Shown here piece after piece: positions 36,414 through 46,830 of a stretch of 64,000 nt of DNA (position 1 is the stretch's first letter; the number at the start of each line of letters is the position of its first letter). The DNA comes from Azotobacter chroococcum (lineage in GTDB: Bacteria; Pseudomonadota; Gammaproteobacteria; Pseudomonadales; Pseudomonadaceae): NCBI RefSeq assembly GCF_004339665.1, contig NZ_SMMU01000011.1, positions 80,575 to 144,574 of the forward strand. Direction: 5' to 3'. The notes beneath the pieces are model-generated. The model searched no databases, was not told where the DNA came from, and worked only from the letters and a program-made list of their open reading frames with translations. The position numbers were made by a program, and so were the translations under genes.

Positions 36414-37430
36414 CTATTGTTCTTGTTCCGTGATGCTGTGCGGCGGCGCCTGGGGCAGATAGACATGGCTGTCGACGAGGACCTTCTCGGGGACGGCAAT
36501 GCCCTGCGTCAGACGCTTCATCATCCAGTAGCTCTGGCGACCGATGTCGCGGCTTTCCATGCTCAGGTAGGCCTGTACCAGGCCGTCCTCGAGCAGGGCG
36601 AGCTGCGCCGCGTCGGGCTCGGGGGTGGCGATGACGATGGACGGGCGCGCGCCCCTGGCGTCCAGCCCGGCGAGCAGTGGGGCGAGCTGGCGGCGGAACT
36701 CGTCGGGCTGGTGGATGGGCCAGCTGCCGAGGCTGACGATGATGTCGACCGGGCTGGTGTTCAGCAGGCTGGTGAGCTGGAACAACACGCTCTGCTGGTT
36801 GTTGGCATTGTACAGCGGGCAGCGCTTCAGTTCCTGCCAGCCATTCTCCCCTTCCAGGTGCCCGGCATCTTCCGCGTCGCCGCCCTCGCTGCCACGCAGC
36901 TGCTGGCGAAGACCCCGGAGGCGCTCCTGGAGGTTGGTGTCCAGCGAAGTGGCGCTCAGGACGCACAACCTGCCGCCGTGCGGCCGGAAACGCTGGGCGA
37001 GCTGGCCGAGCTGCCGGCCGAAGGCCAGGTTGTCGAGCCCGACATACCCTTGGCGCAGATGCCGATCGCCGGGGCCCAGGTCCGAGTCGAAGGTGATCAG
37101 CGGGGTCTTGCCCAGTCGCTGCAGGGCGTGCTCGGCCAGCCACTGCGAATGGATGACCGACAGGGCGATGCCGTCCAGGTTCCGCTCGAGCGCCTGCTCC
37201 AGCTCCCGGTTCTGCAGGCGGAAATGGGCCGGTCCCGAGGAGCCGAGCAGCAGGCAGGTGTCGCCCTTGGCCCGCGCGGCCTCGGCGCAGCCTTCGCCGG
37301 CGAGGATGAAGAAGCGGTGATCCACCCGCTTGGCGAGCAGCGCGAAGTGCAAGGGTTCGGCATGGCCAAGGGGGGCGAGCAGCAGTCCGCAGAGCAGGGC
37401 GGCAGCGCAACGGACGCGGGAGGTTTTCAT
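36414..37430 (-). CDS. Periplasmic sugar-binding-like protein (PBP1 fold)
   Basis: A 338-residue secreted protein with a signal peptide (residues 1-24, CAAALLCGLLLAPLGHA). The mature part has the type 1 periplasmic-binding layout of ribose/LuxP-like proteins: PLHFALLAKRVDHRFF, GIALSVIHSQWLAEHAL, LITFDSDLGPGDRHLRQGYVGLDNLAFGRQLGQLA, then ENGWQELKRCPLYN and VDIIVSLGSWPIHQPDEF in the second lobe. No ABC permease or kinase adjoins it, so transport or sensing cannot be decided. The start follows AGGAG at good distance. A shortened duplicate lies 22 bp downstream, likely in the same transcript. Confidence 0.78.
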   Translation of the reverse strand: MKTSRVRCAAALLCGLLLAPLGHAEPLHFALLAKRVDHRFFILAGEGCAEAARAKGDTCLLLGSSGPAHFRLQNRELEQALERNLDGIALSVIHSQWLAEHALQRLGKTPLITFDSDLGPGDRHLRQGYVGLDNLAFGRQLGQLAQRFRPHGGRLCVLSATSLDTNLQERLRGLRQQLRGSEGGDAEDAGHLEGENGWQELKRCPLYNANNQQSVLFQLTSLLNTSPVDIIVSLGSWPIHQPDEFRRQLAPLLAGLDARGARPSIVIATPEPDAAQLALLEDGLVQAYLSMESRDIGRQSYWMMKRLTQGIAVPEKVLVDSHVYLPQAPPHSITEQEQ

Positions 37431-37509
37431 GGTGCACTCCTGCAGGCTTTGGCATTCCGGCAGGCATGATAAGTCCAAAGATCCGTTGTGCGGGTGCTCG
37501 GTGTCGGCT

Positions 37510-38121
37510 TCAGCTGAAGCCGTTGTACCGCGAGGCTTTGAAATTGAAGATCATCAGGAAGTTGACCAGGAAGGCGCCGAGCAGCGAGTAGAGCACCGCG
37601 CTCCAGGGGATCAGAAAACAGGCCGCCAGCAGAATGCCGGAGTCGATGGCCAGCTGCACCTTGCCGGCGCTGATGCCGTGCTTCTTCTGCAGATAGAGGA
37701 CCAGGATGTTGATGCCGCCCAGGCTGGAGCCATGCCGGAAGATGATGATGAAGCCGACGCCGATCAGGCAGCCGCCGAGGAAGGAGGCGAACAGCGGGTC
37801 CAGATGCGCGAAGCCGACCAGATGGGGCGTCAGGTCGCTGAGCAGCGACAGGCAGGCGATGGCCGCGATCGTGCGGAGGATGAAGGGCAGTCCCAGCTGG
37901 CGGTAGCCCAGGTAGTAGAACGGCAGGTTGATGACGAAGAAGCAGGTGCCTACCGACAGGCCGCTCAGGTAGTGGCCGATGAGCGCCAGGCCGGCGGCGC
38001 CGCCGACCAGCAGCTGGCTGTGGGCGAACAGGTTGAGGGCGAAGGCGATCATCACGGTGCCGAAGAGGATGGCCTGGGCATCCTCCAGCAGGCTGTGGCG
38101 CTCTTGCTGGGCATCGGACAT
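37510..38121 (-). CDS. YitT-family membrane protein
   Basis: A 203-residue protein with about five or six membrane helices. The pieces GTVMIAFALNLFAHSQLLVGGAAGLALI, VINLPFYYLGYRQLG, GCLIGVGFIIIFRHGSSLGGINILVLYLQKKHGISAGKVQL are typical of the YitT/DUF161 family, whose function is not known. A longer upstream frame runs into the thiolase gene and is rejected. It shares its direction with the thiolase remnant. Confidence 0.83.
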   Translation of the reverse strand: MSDAQQERHSLLEDAQAILFGTVMIAFALNLFAHSQLLVGGAAGLALIGHYLSGLSVGTCFFVINLPFYYLGYRQLGLPFILRTIAAIACLSLLSDLTPHLVGFAHLDPLFASFLGGCLIGVGFIIIFRHGSSLGGINILVLYLQKKHGISAGKVQLAIDSGILLAACFLIPWSAVLYSLLGAFLVNFLMIFNFKASRYNGFS

Positions 38122-38197
38122 AGGTAGTAGCTCTCCTGGTGAGTGATGCCCCCACGCGGCGCGCAGGGGCGATCGGCATCGGGCGAAGCGGGAAGGC

Positions 38198-39070
38198 TCA
38201 GCGCTCGATGGCCAGCGCCACGCCTTGGCCGCCGCCGATGCACAGGGTGGCCAAGCCCTTTTTCGCGTCGCGGCGGAGCATCTCGTGCAGCAGGCTGACC
38301 AGGATGCGGCAGCCGGAGGCGCCGATCGGGTGGCCGAGGGCGATGGCGCCGCCGTTGACGTTGACCTTCCCGGCATCCCAGCCAAGCTCCTGGCCGATCG
38401 CCAGCGCCTGGGCGGCGAAGGCCTCGTTGGCCTCGATCAGGTCGAGCTGCTCCAGCGTCCAGCCGGCCTTCTCCAGGCAGCGACGGGTGGCCGCGACCGG
38501 GCCGATGCCCATGATCGCCGGGTCGACGCCGGCGTTGGCCCAGGCGGCGATGCGCGCCAGCACCGGCAGGCCGAGGGCCTTGGCCTTCCCGGCGCTCATC
38601 AGCAGCACCGCGGCGGCGCCGTCGTTGAGGGTCGAGGCGTTGCCGGCGGTGACGCTGCCATCCTTCTTGAACGCCGGCTTGAGCGTGCCCAGCGCTTCGG
38701 CGGTGGTGCCGGCGCGCGGCTGCTCGTCGGTGGCGAAGCTCAGCGGCGCGCCCTTGCGCTGGGGAATCGAGACGGGGGTGATCTCGTCCTGGAAGCGGCC
38801 TGCTTCGAGGGCGGCGCAGGCCTTCTGCTGGGAGGCGGCGGCGAAGGCGTCCTGTTTCGCGCGGCTGATGGCGTACTTGTCCACCAGGTTCTCCGCGGTG
38901 ATGCCCATGTGGTAGTCGTGGAAGGCGTCCCACAGGCCGTCCTGGAGCATGCGGTCGACCAGTTGCGCGTGACCCATGCGCAGGCCGGTGCGGGCCTTGG
39001 GCAGCACGTAGGGTGCCAGGCTCATGTTCTCCATGCCGCCGGCGATCACCACCTCGGCGTCGCCGTACGG
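38198..39070 (-). pseudogene. Acetyl-CoA acetyltransferase (thiolase) lacking its N-terminal quarter
   Basis: The remaining roughly 290 residues are a good thiolase: [21 protein letters not shown], then [47 protein letters not shown] with the catalytic His, and [14 protein letters not shown] with the second catalytic Cys. A normal thiolase has about 390 residues. Here about 95 are missing, including the nucleophilic Cys near position 89 of the family. The break falls at a REP-like hairpin. The gene lies beside the homogentisate genes, whose product acetoacetate would need it, so its loss may matter. Confidence 0.8.
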
Positions 39071-39075
39071 GGCAT

Positions 39076-39105
39076 GGGTGGATAAGGCTGCGCCGCTATC
39101 CACCC
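39076..39105. repeat. REP-like palindrome at the broken end of the thiolase gene
   Basis: GGGTGGATA (39076-39084) and TATCCACCC (39097-39105) are exact inverse complements around a GGC/GCC inner stem. The sequence class GGGTGGAT...ATCCACCC is a common Pseudomonas intergenic palindrome. Beyond it (39106-39150) a short frame begins MNKT and soon ends, perhaps the first codons of a lost gene. Confidence 0.75.
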
Positions 39106-39223
39106 TGCGGGCTGCACGGGGCTGCGGGTTGAGGGCCGGTCTTGTTCATCGTTTCAGTCTCGGGGTACAGGTCGTTCTGAGAACGGGCAGCCGGGCGCGT
39201 GGCGCTCGCCGCCCGCGTCGGGC

Positions 39224-40525
39224 CTATCGGCGCTGTGGATCGAAGGTCCTGGGCAGGCCTGACCAGCAGCCGTCGTAGTCGCTCTGGAGCTGCGGGCTGT
39301 CGAGGGCGAAGCGGCTCGGGCGCAGCACCTGGCCGGTTTCGAACATGAAGGCCAGGGTGTTCTCGATCTTCTGCGGCTTGAGGTCGGCGGCGATGGCCTG
39401 GCGGGTGGTCGCCGCGTCGGGGCCGTGGGCGCTCATGCGGTTGTGCAGCGAGGCGCCGCCGGGCAAAAAGCCCCCGGCCTTGGCGTCGTAGACGCCCTGG
39501 ATCAGGCCCATGAATTCGTTCATCAGGTTGCGGTGGAACCACGGCGGGCGGAAGGTGTGCTCGGCGACCATCCAGCGCGGCGGGAAGATCACGAAGTCGA
39601 CGTTGGCCTGGCCGGGCGCGCTGCCGGGCGAGGTCAGCACGGTGAAGATCGACGGGTCCGGGTGGTCGAAGCTGACCGTGCCGAGGGTGTTGAAGCGGCG
39701 CAGGTCGTAGCTGTAGGGCATGTGGTTGCCGTGCCAGGCGACCACGTCCAGCGGCGAGTGGTCCAGCTCGCAGGCCCACAGCTCGCCGAGGAACTTCTGC
39801 ACCAGCCGTACCGGCCCGCCGCGGTCCTCGTAGCGGGCGAGCGGGGCGAGGAAGTCGCGGGGATTGGCCAGGCCGTTGCTGCCGATCGGCCCCAGCTCGG
39901 GCAGGCGCAGCGGGCAACCGTGGTTCTCGCACAGGTAGCCGCGCGCCGTGGCGTCGAGCAGCTCGACGCGAAAGCGCACTCCGCGCGGCACCACGGCGAT
40001 CTGCAGCGGGCCGATCTCCAGCCGTCCCAGCTCCGTGTCGATGCCCAGGCGCCCGGATTCGGGGACGATCAAGAGTTCGCCGTCGCTGTCGAAGAACACC
40101 GATTCCATCGAGGCGTTGGCGCGGTAGACGTAGACGCTCACCCCGCTGGCCTGCTCCGCCGGGGCGGTCGCCGCCAGGCAGATCAGGCCGTCGAGAAAGT
40201 CGGTGCGCTCCGCCGGCACCTCGAAAGGCGCCCAGCGCAGCCGGTTGGGAGTGACCGGGCCCTGCTCGATGCCGTTGATCTGCGCGCCGAGTCGCTTGAA
40301 TTCCGGGTGGCTGGCCGAGGGCCGGATGCGGTACAGCCAGGTGCGCCGTACCTCGCTGCGCGGCACGGTGAAGGCGCTGCCGGAGAGCTGCTCGGCGTAC
40401 AGGCCGTAGGGAAGGCGCTGCGGCGAGTTCTGCCCGATCGGCAGGGCGCCCGGCAGGGCCTCGCTGCTGAAGGTATTGCCGAAGCCTGTCTGGTAGTTCA
40501 GGTCCGAGGGTGCGGGTGTGTGCAT
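39224..40525 (-). CDS. hmgA: Homogentisate 1,2-dioxygenase
   Basis: A 433-residue iron dioxygenase opening homogentisate to maleylacetoacetate in tyrosine/phenylalanine breakdown. The N-terminus [21 protein letters not shown] is typical. The iron-binding region is in [18 protein letters not shown] (His and Glu), and [15 protein letters not shown] carries another conserved His. [34 protein letters not shown] pieces are present ([20 protein letters not shown]). ATG at 40525 is preceded by AACAACAACGAGG. The gene is separated from maiA by 53 bp and shares its direction with maiA, fahA and hpd. Confidence 0.96.
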   Translation of the reverse strand: MHTPAPSDLNYQTGFGNTFSSEALPGALPIGQNSPQRLPYGLYAEQLSGSAFTVPRSEVRRTWLYRIRPSASHPEFKRLGAQINGIEQGPVTPNRLRWAPFEVPAERTDFLDGLICLAATAPAEQASGVSVYVYRANASMESVFFDSDGELLIVPESGRLGIDTELGRLEIGPLQIAVVPRGVRFRVELLDATARGYLCENHGCPLRLPELGPIGSNGLANPRDFLAPLARYEDRGGPVRLVQKFLGELWACELDHSPLDVVAWHGNHMPYSYDLRRFNTLGTVSFDHPDPSIFTVLTSPGSAPGQANVDFVIFPPRWMVAEHTFRPPWFHRNLMNEFMGLIQGVYDAKAGGFLPGGASLHNRMSAHGPDAATTRQAIAADLKPQKIENTLAFMFETGQVLRPSRFALDSPQLQSDYDGCWSGLPRTFDPQRR

Positions 40526-40535
40526 GGCGACCTCG

Positions 40536-40543
40536 TTGTTGTT
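40536..40543 (-). promoter_or_regulatory. AAnAAnAA tract overlapping the hmgA ribosome-entry site
   Basis: On the minus strand AACAACAA lies 10 bp upstream of the hmgA ATG, within the longer ACAACAACAACGAGG that includes the GAGG site. This is the strongest of the window's candidate Hfq/Crc sites, because it covers the Shine-Dalgarno. Confidence 0.55.
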
Positions 40544-40578
40544 GTATCTGGCCGTGCCGGTCCGAGCGTTCCCGAGCC

Positions 40579-41220
40579 TCAGGTGAAGTCCGGCTGCCGC
40601 TCCCACTGCGCCTCGGCGAAGGCCGGCAGGGCCATGCATTCGTCGAAGATGCCCATCAGCAGCGGCACGTGGTCGAGCCGGGCATCGAAGCGCCGGGCGT
40701 TGAAGATCTGCGGTACCAGGCAGAGGTCGGCCAGGCCCGGCCGGTCGCCCTCGATGAAGCGGCCGTGGGCGCCGCCGGCGCGGATCTGCGCCTCGAGCTG
40801 GGCCAGGCCGTCGACCACCCAGTGGCGGTACCAGGCGTTGCGGGCCGCCTCGTCGGCTGCCAGTTCGCGACCGAGGTAGCCGAGCACGCGCAGGTTGTTG
40901 AGCGGGTGGATGTCGCAGGCGACGGCCAGGGCGGCGGCCCGCACCCGCGCCCGCGCCGCCGGCTCGCGCGGCAGCAGGGCAGGCTCGGGGCGGGTTTCCT
41001 CCAGGTACTCGAGGATGGCCAGCGACTGCACCAGGCGCTGGCCGTCGATCTCCAGCACCGGCACCAGGGCGGCCGGGTTGACGGTGCGGAAGGCCGCGCC
41101 GAGCTGCTCGCCGGCGCGCAGGTCGACCGCCACGTACTCGTAGTCCAGGCCCTTGAGGTTGAGCGCGATGCGCACGCGGAACGAGGCCGAGGAGCGCGCG
41201 GCGCTGTAGAGGCGGATCAT
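40579..41220 (-). CDS. maiA: Maleylacetoacetate isomerase (zeta-class glutathione transferase)
   Basis: A 213-residue GST-fold enzyme converting maleylacetoacetate to fumarylacetoacetate with glutathione. The zeta signature region is [21 protein letters not shown]; the Cys seen in many zeta GSTs is Ala here, as also happens in related Pseudomonas enzymes. [28 protein letters not shown] forms the glutathione site, and [16 protein letters not shown] and [18 protein letters not shown] the C-terminal domain. Its start overlaps the fahA stop (ATGA), so the two are co-translated. Confidence 0.93.
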   Translation of the reverse strand: MIRLYSAARSSASFRVRIALNLKGLDYEYVAVDLRAGEQLGAAFRTVNPAALVPVLEIDGQRLVQSLAILEYLEETRPEPALLPREPAARARVRAAALAVACDIHPLNNLRVLGYLGRELAADEAARNAWYRHWVVDGLAQLEAQIRAGGAHGRFIEGDRPGLADLCLVPQIFNARRFDARLDHVPLLMGIFDECMALPAFAEAQWERQPDFT

Positions 41221-42551
41221 GCGCGCACCTCGCGGGCCGGCAGCACGCTGCCGGCGCAGTCGCCGAAGCCGATGCGCCGGGTCCCCTCGCGCGCGCAGTG
41301 GCCGCGCAGGATCACCGTGTCGCCGTCTGCCAGGAAGGTGCGGGTTTCGCCGCCCGGCAGGGTGATCGGCTGCTTGCCGCCGAGGGTCAGCTCCAGCAGC
41401 GAGCCGCCCTCGCCGGGCGCAGGTCCCGACTGTGTGCCGCTGCCGAGCAGGTCGCCGGGCTGCAGGTTGCAGCCGCCCGCGGTGTGGTGGGCGAGCATCT
41501 GCGCCATGGTCCAGTAGGCGTCGCGGAAGTTGCTCTCCATGAGCTTGTGCGGCGCCTCGCCGCGTTCGCGCATGGCGGCGGTCTGCAGCAGCACCTCGAA
41601 GCGCAGGTCGAGGGCGCCGGAGTCGCGGTTGAAGGCGCTGTCGAGGTAGGGCAGCGGCTGCGGATCGCCGGCCGGACGCACGAAGGGCGCGCGGAAGGGC
41701 GCCAGGGCGTCCAGGGTCACCACCCAGGGGGAAATGGTGCTGGCGAAGTTCTTGGCCAGGAACGGGCCGAGCGGCTGGTATTCCCAGGCCTGGATATCGC
41801 GCGCCGACCAGTCGTTGAGCAGCACGGCGCCGAACAGGTGGTCCTCGGCCTGCTCCATCGGCACCGGCTCGCCGAGGGCGTTGGCGCTGCCGACCAGCAC
41901 GCCCAGCTCCAGCTCGTAGTCGAGGCGGCGGCAGGGCACGAACTCGGGGCGTTCGGCGTCGGGCGCCTTCACCTGGCCGCACGGGCGGCGAAAGCTCTGG
42001 CCGGACACGCCGATCGACGAGCTGCGGCCGTGGTAGCCGATGGGAATCCACTTGTAGTTGGGCAGCAGCGGGTTGTCCGGGCGGAACAGGCTGCCGACCG
42101 TGGTCGCGTGGTGGATGCCGGTGTAGAAGTCGGTGTAGTCGCCGATCCGGCAGGGCAGGTCGTATTCCGCCGCGGCCTGGGGCAGCAGGGCGCCGGCGAG
42201 GTCGGCCTGGCGCGAGCTGCCGGCGCTCAGCGCCGCCGACAGTGCGGCGCGCACCCGGCGGCGCACCTCGGGTCCCTGCGCCATGAAGGCGTTGAGATCC
42301 CCGGCGGCGAGCGGCGCGAGCGCGGCCTGTACCTCGTCGCTCCAGCCGCCGGCCGCGGCAGCACGGGCTAAATCGAGAATCTGGTCGCCGATGGCCACGC
42401 CGATCCGCCAGGGCTCGTCGCTGCCGGCGCGGCGGAAGCGGCCGTAGGGCAGGTTCTGGATCGGGAAATCGGTCGCGGCGTCATTGGCCGAGGCGACCCA
42501 GCTTTGCAGCGCCGGGTCGTGGGTGGCATCGAGTCGCTGAGGGGTGTACAT
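41217..42551 (-). CDS. fahA: Fumarylacetoacetase
   Basis: A 444-residue hydrolase splitting fumarylacetoacetate to fumarate and acetoacetate. The start was placed at MYTPQRLDA after AGGAGG rather than at an upstream ATG. Motifs: [34 protein letters not shown] (metal and catalytic region), [39 protein letters not shown] with metal-binding Glu residues, [27 protein letters not shown] and [21 protein letters not shown]. It is complete and sits between hpd and maiA. Confidence 0.95.
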   Translation of the reverse strand: MYTPQRLDATHDPALQSWVASANDAATDFPIQNLPYGRFRRAGSDEPWRIGVAIGDQILDLARAAAAGGWSDEVQAALAPLAAGDLNAFMAQGPEVRRRVRAALSAALSAGSSRQADLAGALLPQAAAEYDLPCRIGDYTDFYTGIHHATTVGSLFRPDNPLLPNYKWIPIGYHGRSSSIGVSGQSFRRPCGQVKAPDAERPEFVPCRRLDYELELGVLVGSANALGEPVPMEQAEDHLFGAVLLNDWSARDIQAWEYQPLGPFLAKNFASTISPWVVTLDALAPFRAPFVRPAGDPQPLPYLDSAFNRDSGALDLRFEVLLQTAAMRERGEAPHKLMESNFRDAYWTMAQMLAHHTAGGCNLQPGDLLGSGTQSGPAPGEGGSLLELTLGGKQPITLPGGETRTFLADGDTVILRGHCAREGTRRIGFGDCAGSVLPAREVRA

Positions 42552-42641
42552 GTCGTCCTCCTGCCTCTTCCTGTGCATCGGCCGGTGTCTGGCTGCCGCC
42601 GTACTTGAACCTTAGCGCGTCCGGCGCAAGGGGCGCTTTCC

Positions 42642-43676
42642 TCAGAGCACGCCGCGGCGTTCCTGGTCTTTCTCGATCGAGCGGAACAGGGCGCCGAAGT
42701 TGCCTTCGCCGAAGCTCAGGTTGTTCTCGCGCTGGATGATCTCGACGAAGATCGGGCCGATGATGTTCTTGGTGAAGATCTGCAGCAGGTAGCCGTCCTG
42801 GTCGCCGTCGACCAGCACCTGGTGGCCGCGGATGCGCGCCTGGTCCTCGCGCACGTTGGGCAGACGCTGGAACACGTCGTCGTAGTAGTTCGCGTCGATG
42901 TCGAGCATTTTGATCGGGCCGCCCTTCATGGCGTCCAGCGAGGCGAGGATGTCGTTGGTGCTGAAGGCCAGGTGCTGCACGCCCGGACCGTTGTACTCGG
43001 TCAGGTACTCGGAGATCTGGTCCTTGTCGTCCTTCGGTTGGTTGATCGGGATGCAGAAGCTGCCGTCCGGCGAGCGCAGCGCGTAGCTGGTCAGGCCGGT
43101 CTTCACGCCCTTGATGTCGAAGTAGCGCACTTCGGTGAAGCCGAAGATTTCCTTGTAGAAGGCGCCCCACTTTTCCATCTGGCCCTGCGGCACGTTGTTG
43201 GTCAGGTGGTCGATTTCCAGGAAGCCCTTGTCCGGCTGGAGCTTCGGCTGGTCGAGCGGGACGAAGTCGGTTTCATAGATCGAGCCCTTGGTGCCGAAAC
43301 GATCGATGAAATAGATCAGGCTGTCGCCGATGCCGTAGATGGCCGGGTAGGGCAGGTCGCAATCCTTCGGCTCGGCCGGACGTGCGCCGCGGCGCACGGC
43401 TTCCTGCCGGGCGAACGCGGCGTCGTCGACACGCCAGCCCATGGAGCTGATCGACGGGCCGTGCAGCTTGGCGAAGCGGCCGGAGAAGCCGTTGCGCTCG
43501 CCGTTCAGCAGGAAGTTGATGCCGTTCTGGTTGTAGCAGGTGATGTCGAGCGTCGGGTGGCGGTGCTTCTTCGAGAAGCCGAAGGCCCAGAACAGGGCGT
43601 CGAGCTGTTCGAGCGCCTCGCCGGTGAATTCGGTGAACTCGATGCCGCGCAGGCCGATGGGATTCTTGTCGTTCAT
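42642..43676 (-). CDS. hpd: 4-Hydroxyphenylpyruvate dioxygenase
   Basis: A 344-residue Fe(II) dioxygenase that makes homogentisate from 4-hydroxyphenylpyruvate. The iron ligands appear as KGFLEIDHLTNNVPQGQM, GVQHLAFSTNDI and IIGPIFVEIIQREN. The N-terminal domain has LRGIEFTEF and ISSMGWRVDDAAFA. The start codon follows AAGGAGATGCGAC. This is the first gene of the hpd-fahA-maiA-hmgA run, divergent from a LysR gene 147 bp away. Confidence 0.95.
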   Translation of the reverse strand: MNDKNPIGLRGIEFTEFTGEALEQLDALFWAFGFSKKHRHPTLDITCYNQNGINFLLNGERNGFSGRFAKLHGPSISSMGWRVDDAAFARQEAVRRGARPAEPKDCDLPYPAIYGIGDSLIYFIDRFGTKGSIYETDFVPLDQPKLQPDKGFLEIDHLTNNVPQGQMEKWGAFYKEIFGFTEVRYFDIKGVKTGLTSYALRSPDGSFCIPINQPKDDKDQISEYLTEYNGPGVQHLAFSTNDILASLDAMKGGPIKMLDIDANYYDDVFQRLPNVREDQARIRGHQVLVDGDQDGYLLQIFTKNIIGPIFVEIIQRENNLSFGEGNFGALFRSIEKDQERRGVL

Positions 43677-43747
43677 GTCGCATCTCCTTGGAAGGTGGAG
43701 GACTGCCGGGGTGGTGGGGCAGTGCACGATGGCGACTTTAGGTATTG

Positions 43748-43800
43748 ATCTATATCTAAAAAAGCGGAAATATCCGTCTTTGTTGATCTGAAATATAGAT
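43748..43800. promoter_or_regulatory. Putative LysR operator in the hpd/LysR divergent region
   Basis: ATCTATAT (43748-43755) and ATATAGAT (43793-43800) are exact inverse complements 37 bp apart, in a short AT-rich island of an otherwise GC-rich region. Such elements are common in LysR-controlled divergent promoters. The distance is larger than a single LysR box, so two bound dimers are possible. Confidence 0.5.
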
Positions 43801-43823
43801 GGTGTTGGCCGGAGGGTTGCCCT

Positions 43824-44726
43824 GTGTCCATCGATCTCGAATCCCTGGTCGCGCTCGACGCGGTGGTGCGCCACGGCGGCTTCAGCCGCGCCGCCCAGCA
43901 CCTGCACAAGGTGCAGTCGGCGGTCAGCTACCAGGTGCGCAAGCTGGAGGAGCAGCTCGGTCTGCCGCTGCTCGACCGCGAGGGCTACCGGGTGCGCCTC
44001 ACCCCGGCCGGCGAGGCGCTGCTCGCCGAGGGCCGCCGCCTGCTCGGGCATGCCGACCGCTTCGAGGCGCTGGCCCGCCAGTTCATCGACGGCTGGGAGC
44101 CGCGCCTGCTGCTGGTGGCCGACGGCATCCTGCCGCTCGATGCAGTGTTTCTGGCGCTCAAGACCCTCGCCGACGAGCACGTGCCGACCCGCGTGCAGGT
44201 GAAGATCGAGTTCATGTTCGGCGTGCAGTACCGCTTCGAGAAGGAGCGCGCCGACCTGATGATCGTCAAGGACTACGAACCCGACCGCCTGCTGCATGCC
44301 GAGCCGCTGCCGGAGATCGAATGCGTGCTCTGCACGGCGCCCGGGCATCCGCTGGCCGCCGCCGGCGAGGTGGATCTGGCCATGCTGCACGAGCATGTGG
44401 AGCTGACGGTGCAGGATTCCAGCGACCGCGGCGACGACCGCCACATGTTCGGCGGCGACCGGGTGTACTACCTCTCGGGCTTTTCCGCCAAGCAGCAGGC
44501 GCTGCACATGGGCCTGGGCTTCGGCTGGATGCCGCTGTACCTGGTGGCCGACGAGCTGGCGCGCGGCGAGCTGGTGGAGGTGCGCTACCGGGGCGGCTCG
44601 CGCTACCGCTTCACGCCGGTGCTGGTGCAGCGGCTGGACAAGCCGCTGGGGCGGGCGGGGCAGCGCCTGGCGGAGCTGCTGCGGACCGGTGCGCGGCAGG
44701 AGGAAGCTGGCGGCAGGCTCGGCTGA
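43824..44726 (+). CDS. LysR-family regulator divergent from hpd
   Basis: A 300-residue LysR protein. The helix-turn-helix is VALDAVVRHGGFSRAAQHLHKVQSAVSYQVRKLEEQL (consecutive pieces) within the first 60 residues, then GLPLLDREGYRVRLTPAGEALL. The effector domain includes VPTRVQVKIEFMFGVQYRFEKERADLMIVKDYE and LGFGWMPLYLVADEL. Its place opposite hpd suggests control of tyrosine/phenylalanine breakdown; this is inferred from position only. Confidence 0.85.
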   Translation: MSIDLESLVALDAVVRHGGFSRAAQHLHKVQSAVSYQVRKLEEQLGLPLLDREGYRVRLTPAGEALLAEGRRLLGHADRFEALARQFIDGWEPRLLLVADGILPLDAVFLALKTLADEHVPTRVQVKIEFMFGVQYRFEKERADLMIVKDYEPDRLLHAEPLPEIECVLCTAPGHPLAAAGEVDLAMLHEHVELTVQDSSDRGDDRHMFGGDRVYYLSGFSAKQQALHMGLGFGWMPLYLVADELARGELVEVRYRGGSRYRFTPVLVQRLDKPLGRAGQRLAELLRTGARQEEAGGRLG

Positions 44727-44794
44727 GGCCACCCCCCCTCCGACCAATGGTGGTGTGACCTGTCCGGCAAAGAGCGCACACCGGTCAGCTTTTT

Positions 44795-44804
44795 GCTGTA
44801 TAGT
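44795..44804 (+). promoter_or_regulatory. Predicted extended -10 promoter of the deaD-like gene
   Basis: GCTGTATAGT contains TATAGT with an upstream TG one base before it. No good -35 is seen. The leader to the ATG would be about 210 nt, long for a bacterial mRNA and reminiscent of cold-shock helicase mRNAs. Confidence 0.4.
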
Positions 44805-45023
44805 AGGCACCGGCCCAAGCGGCCGCGTTCAGGTAGCACCCTCCCCGAAGCTCCGCCTTCGGCTGCAGGCCAGTCCTGCGGACTATCCTTGACGATTCAT
44901 CCCATCCATCACGCGTTCTCGCAAATTCCTGCCGACCGGGCTGCCAGGGTGACCTTCGGGTCTTTGCATGGCATGCGCGCAGCCTTGGGCCTTGGGTTTG
45001 CGGATGCACATGAGGCAGATCCC

Positions 45024-46712
<1,689 letters not shown>

Positions 46713-46730
46713 GTCCCCGTCGACCGGAAA

Positions 46731-46759
46731 AAGCCCTGCCAATGAGGCAGGGCTTTTTT
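46731..46759 (+). terminator. Rho-independent terminator after the deaD-like gene
   Basis: AAGCCCTGCC and GGCAGGGCTT form a perfect 10-bp stem with an AATGA loop, followed by TTTT. Confidence 0.92.
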
Positions 46760-46830
46760 GTTTCTGCAGCCTGGCCGGCTGTTTCGCGTGTAGAGTCTCC
46801 TGCGCATCATCGACTTTGCAGGAGAAACAG

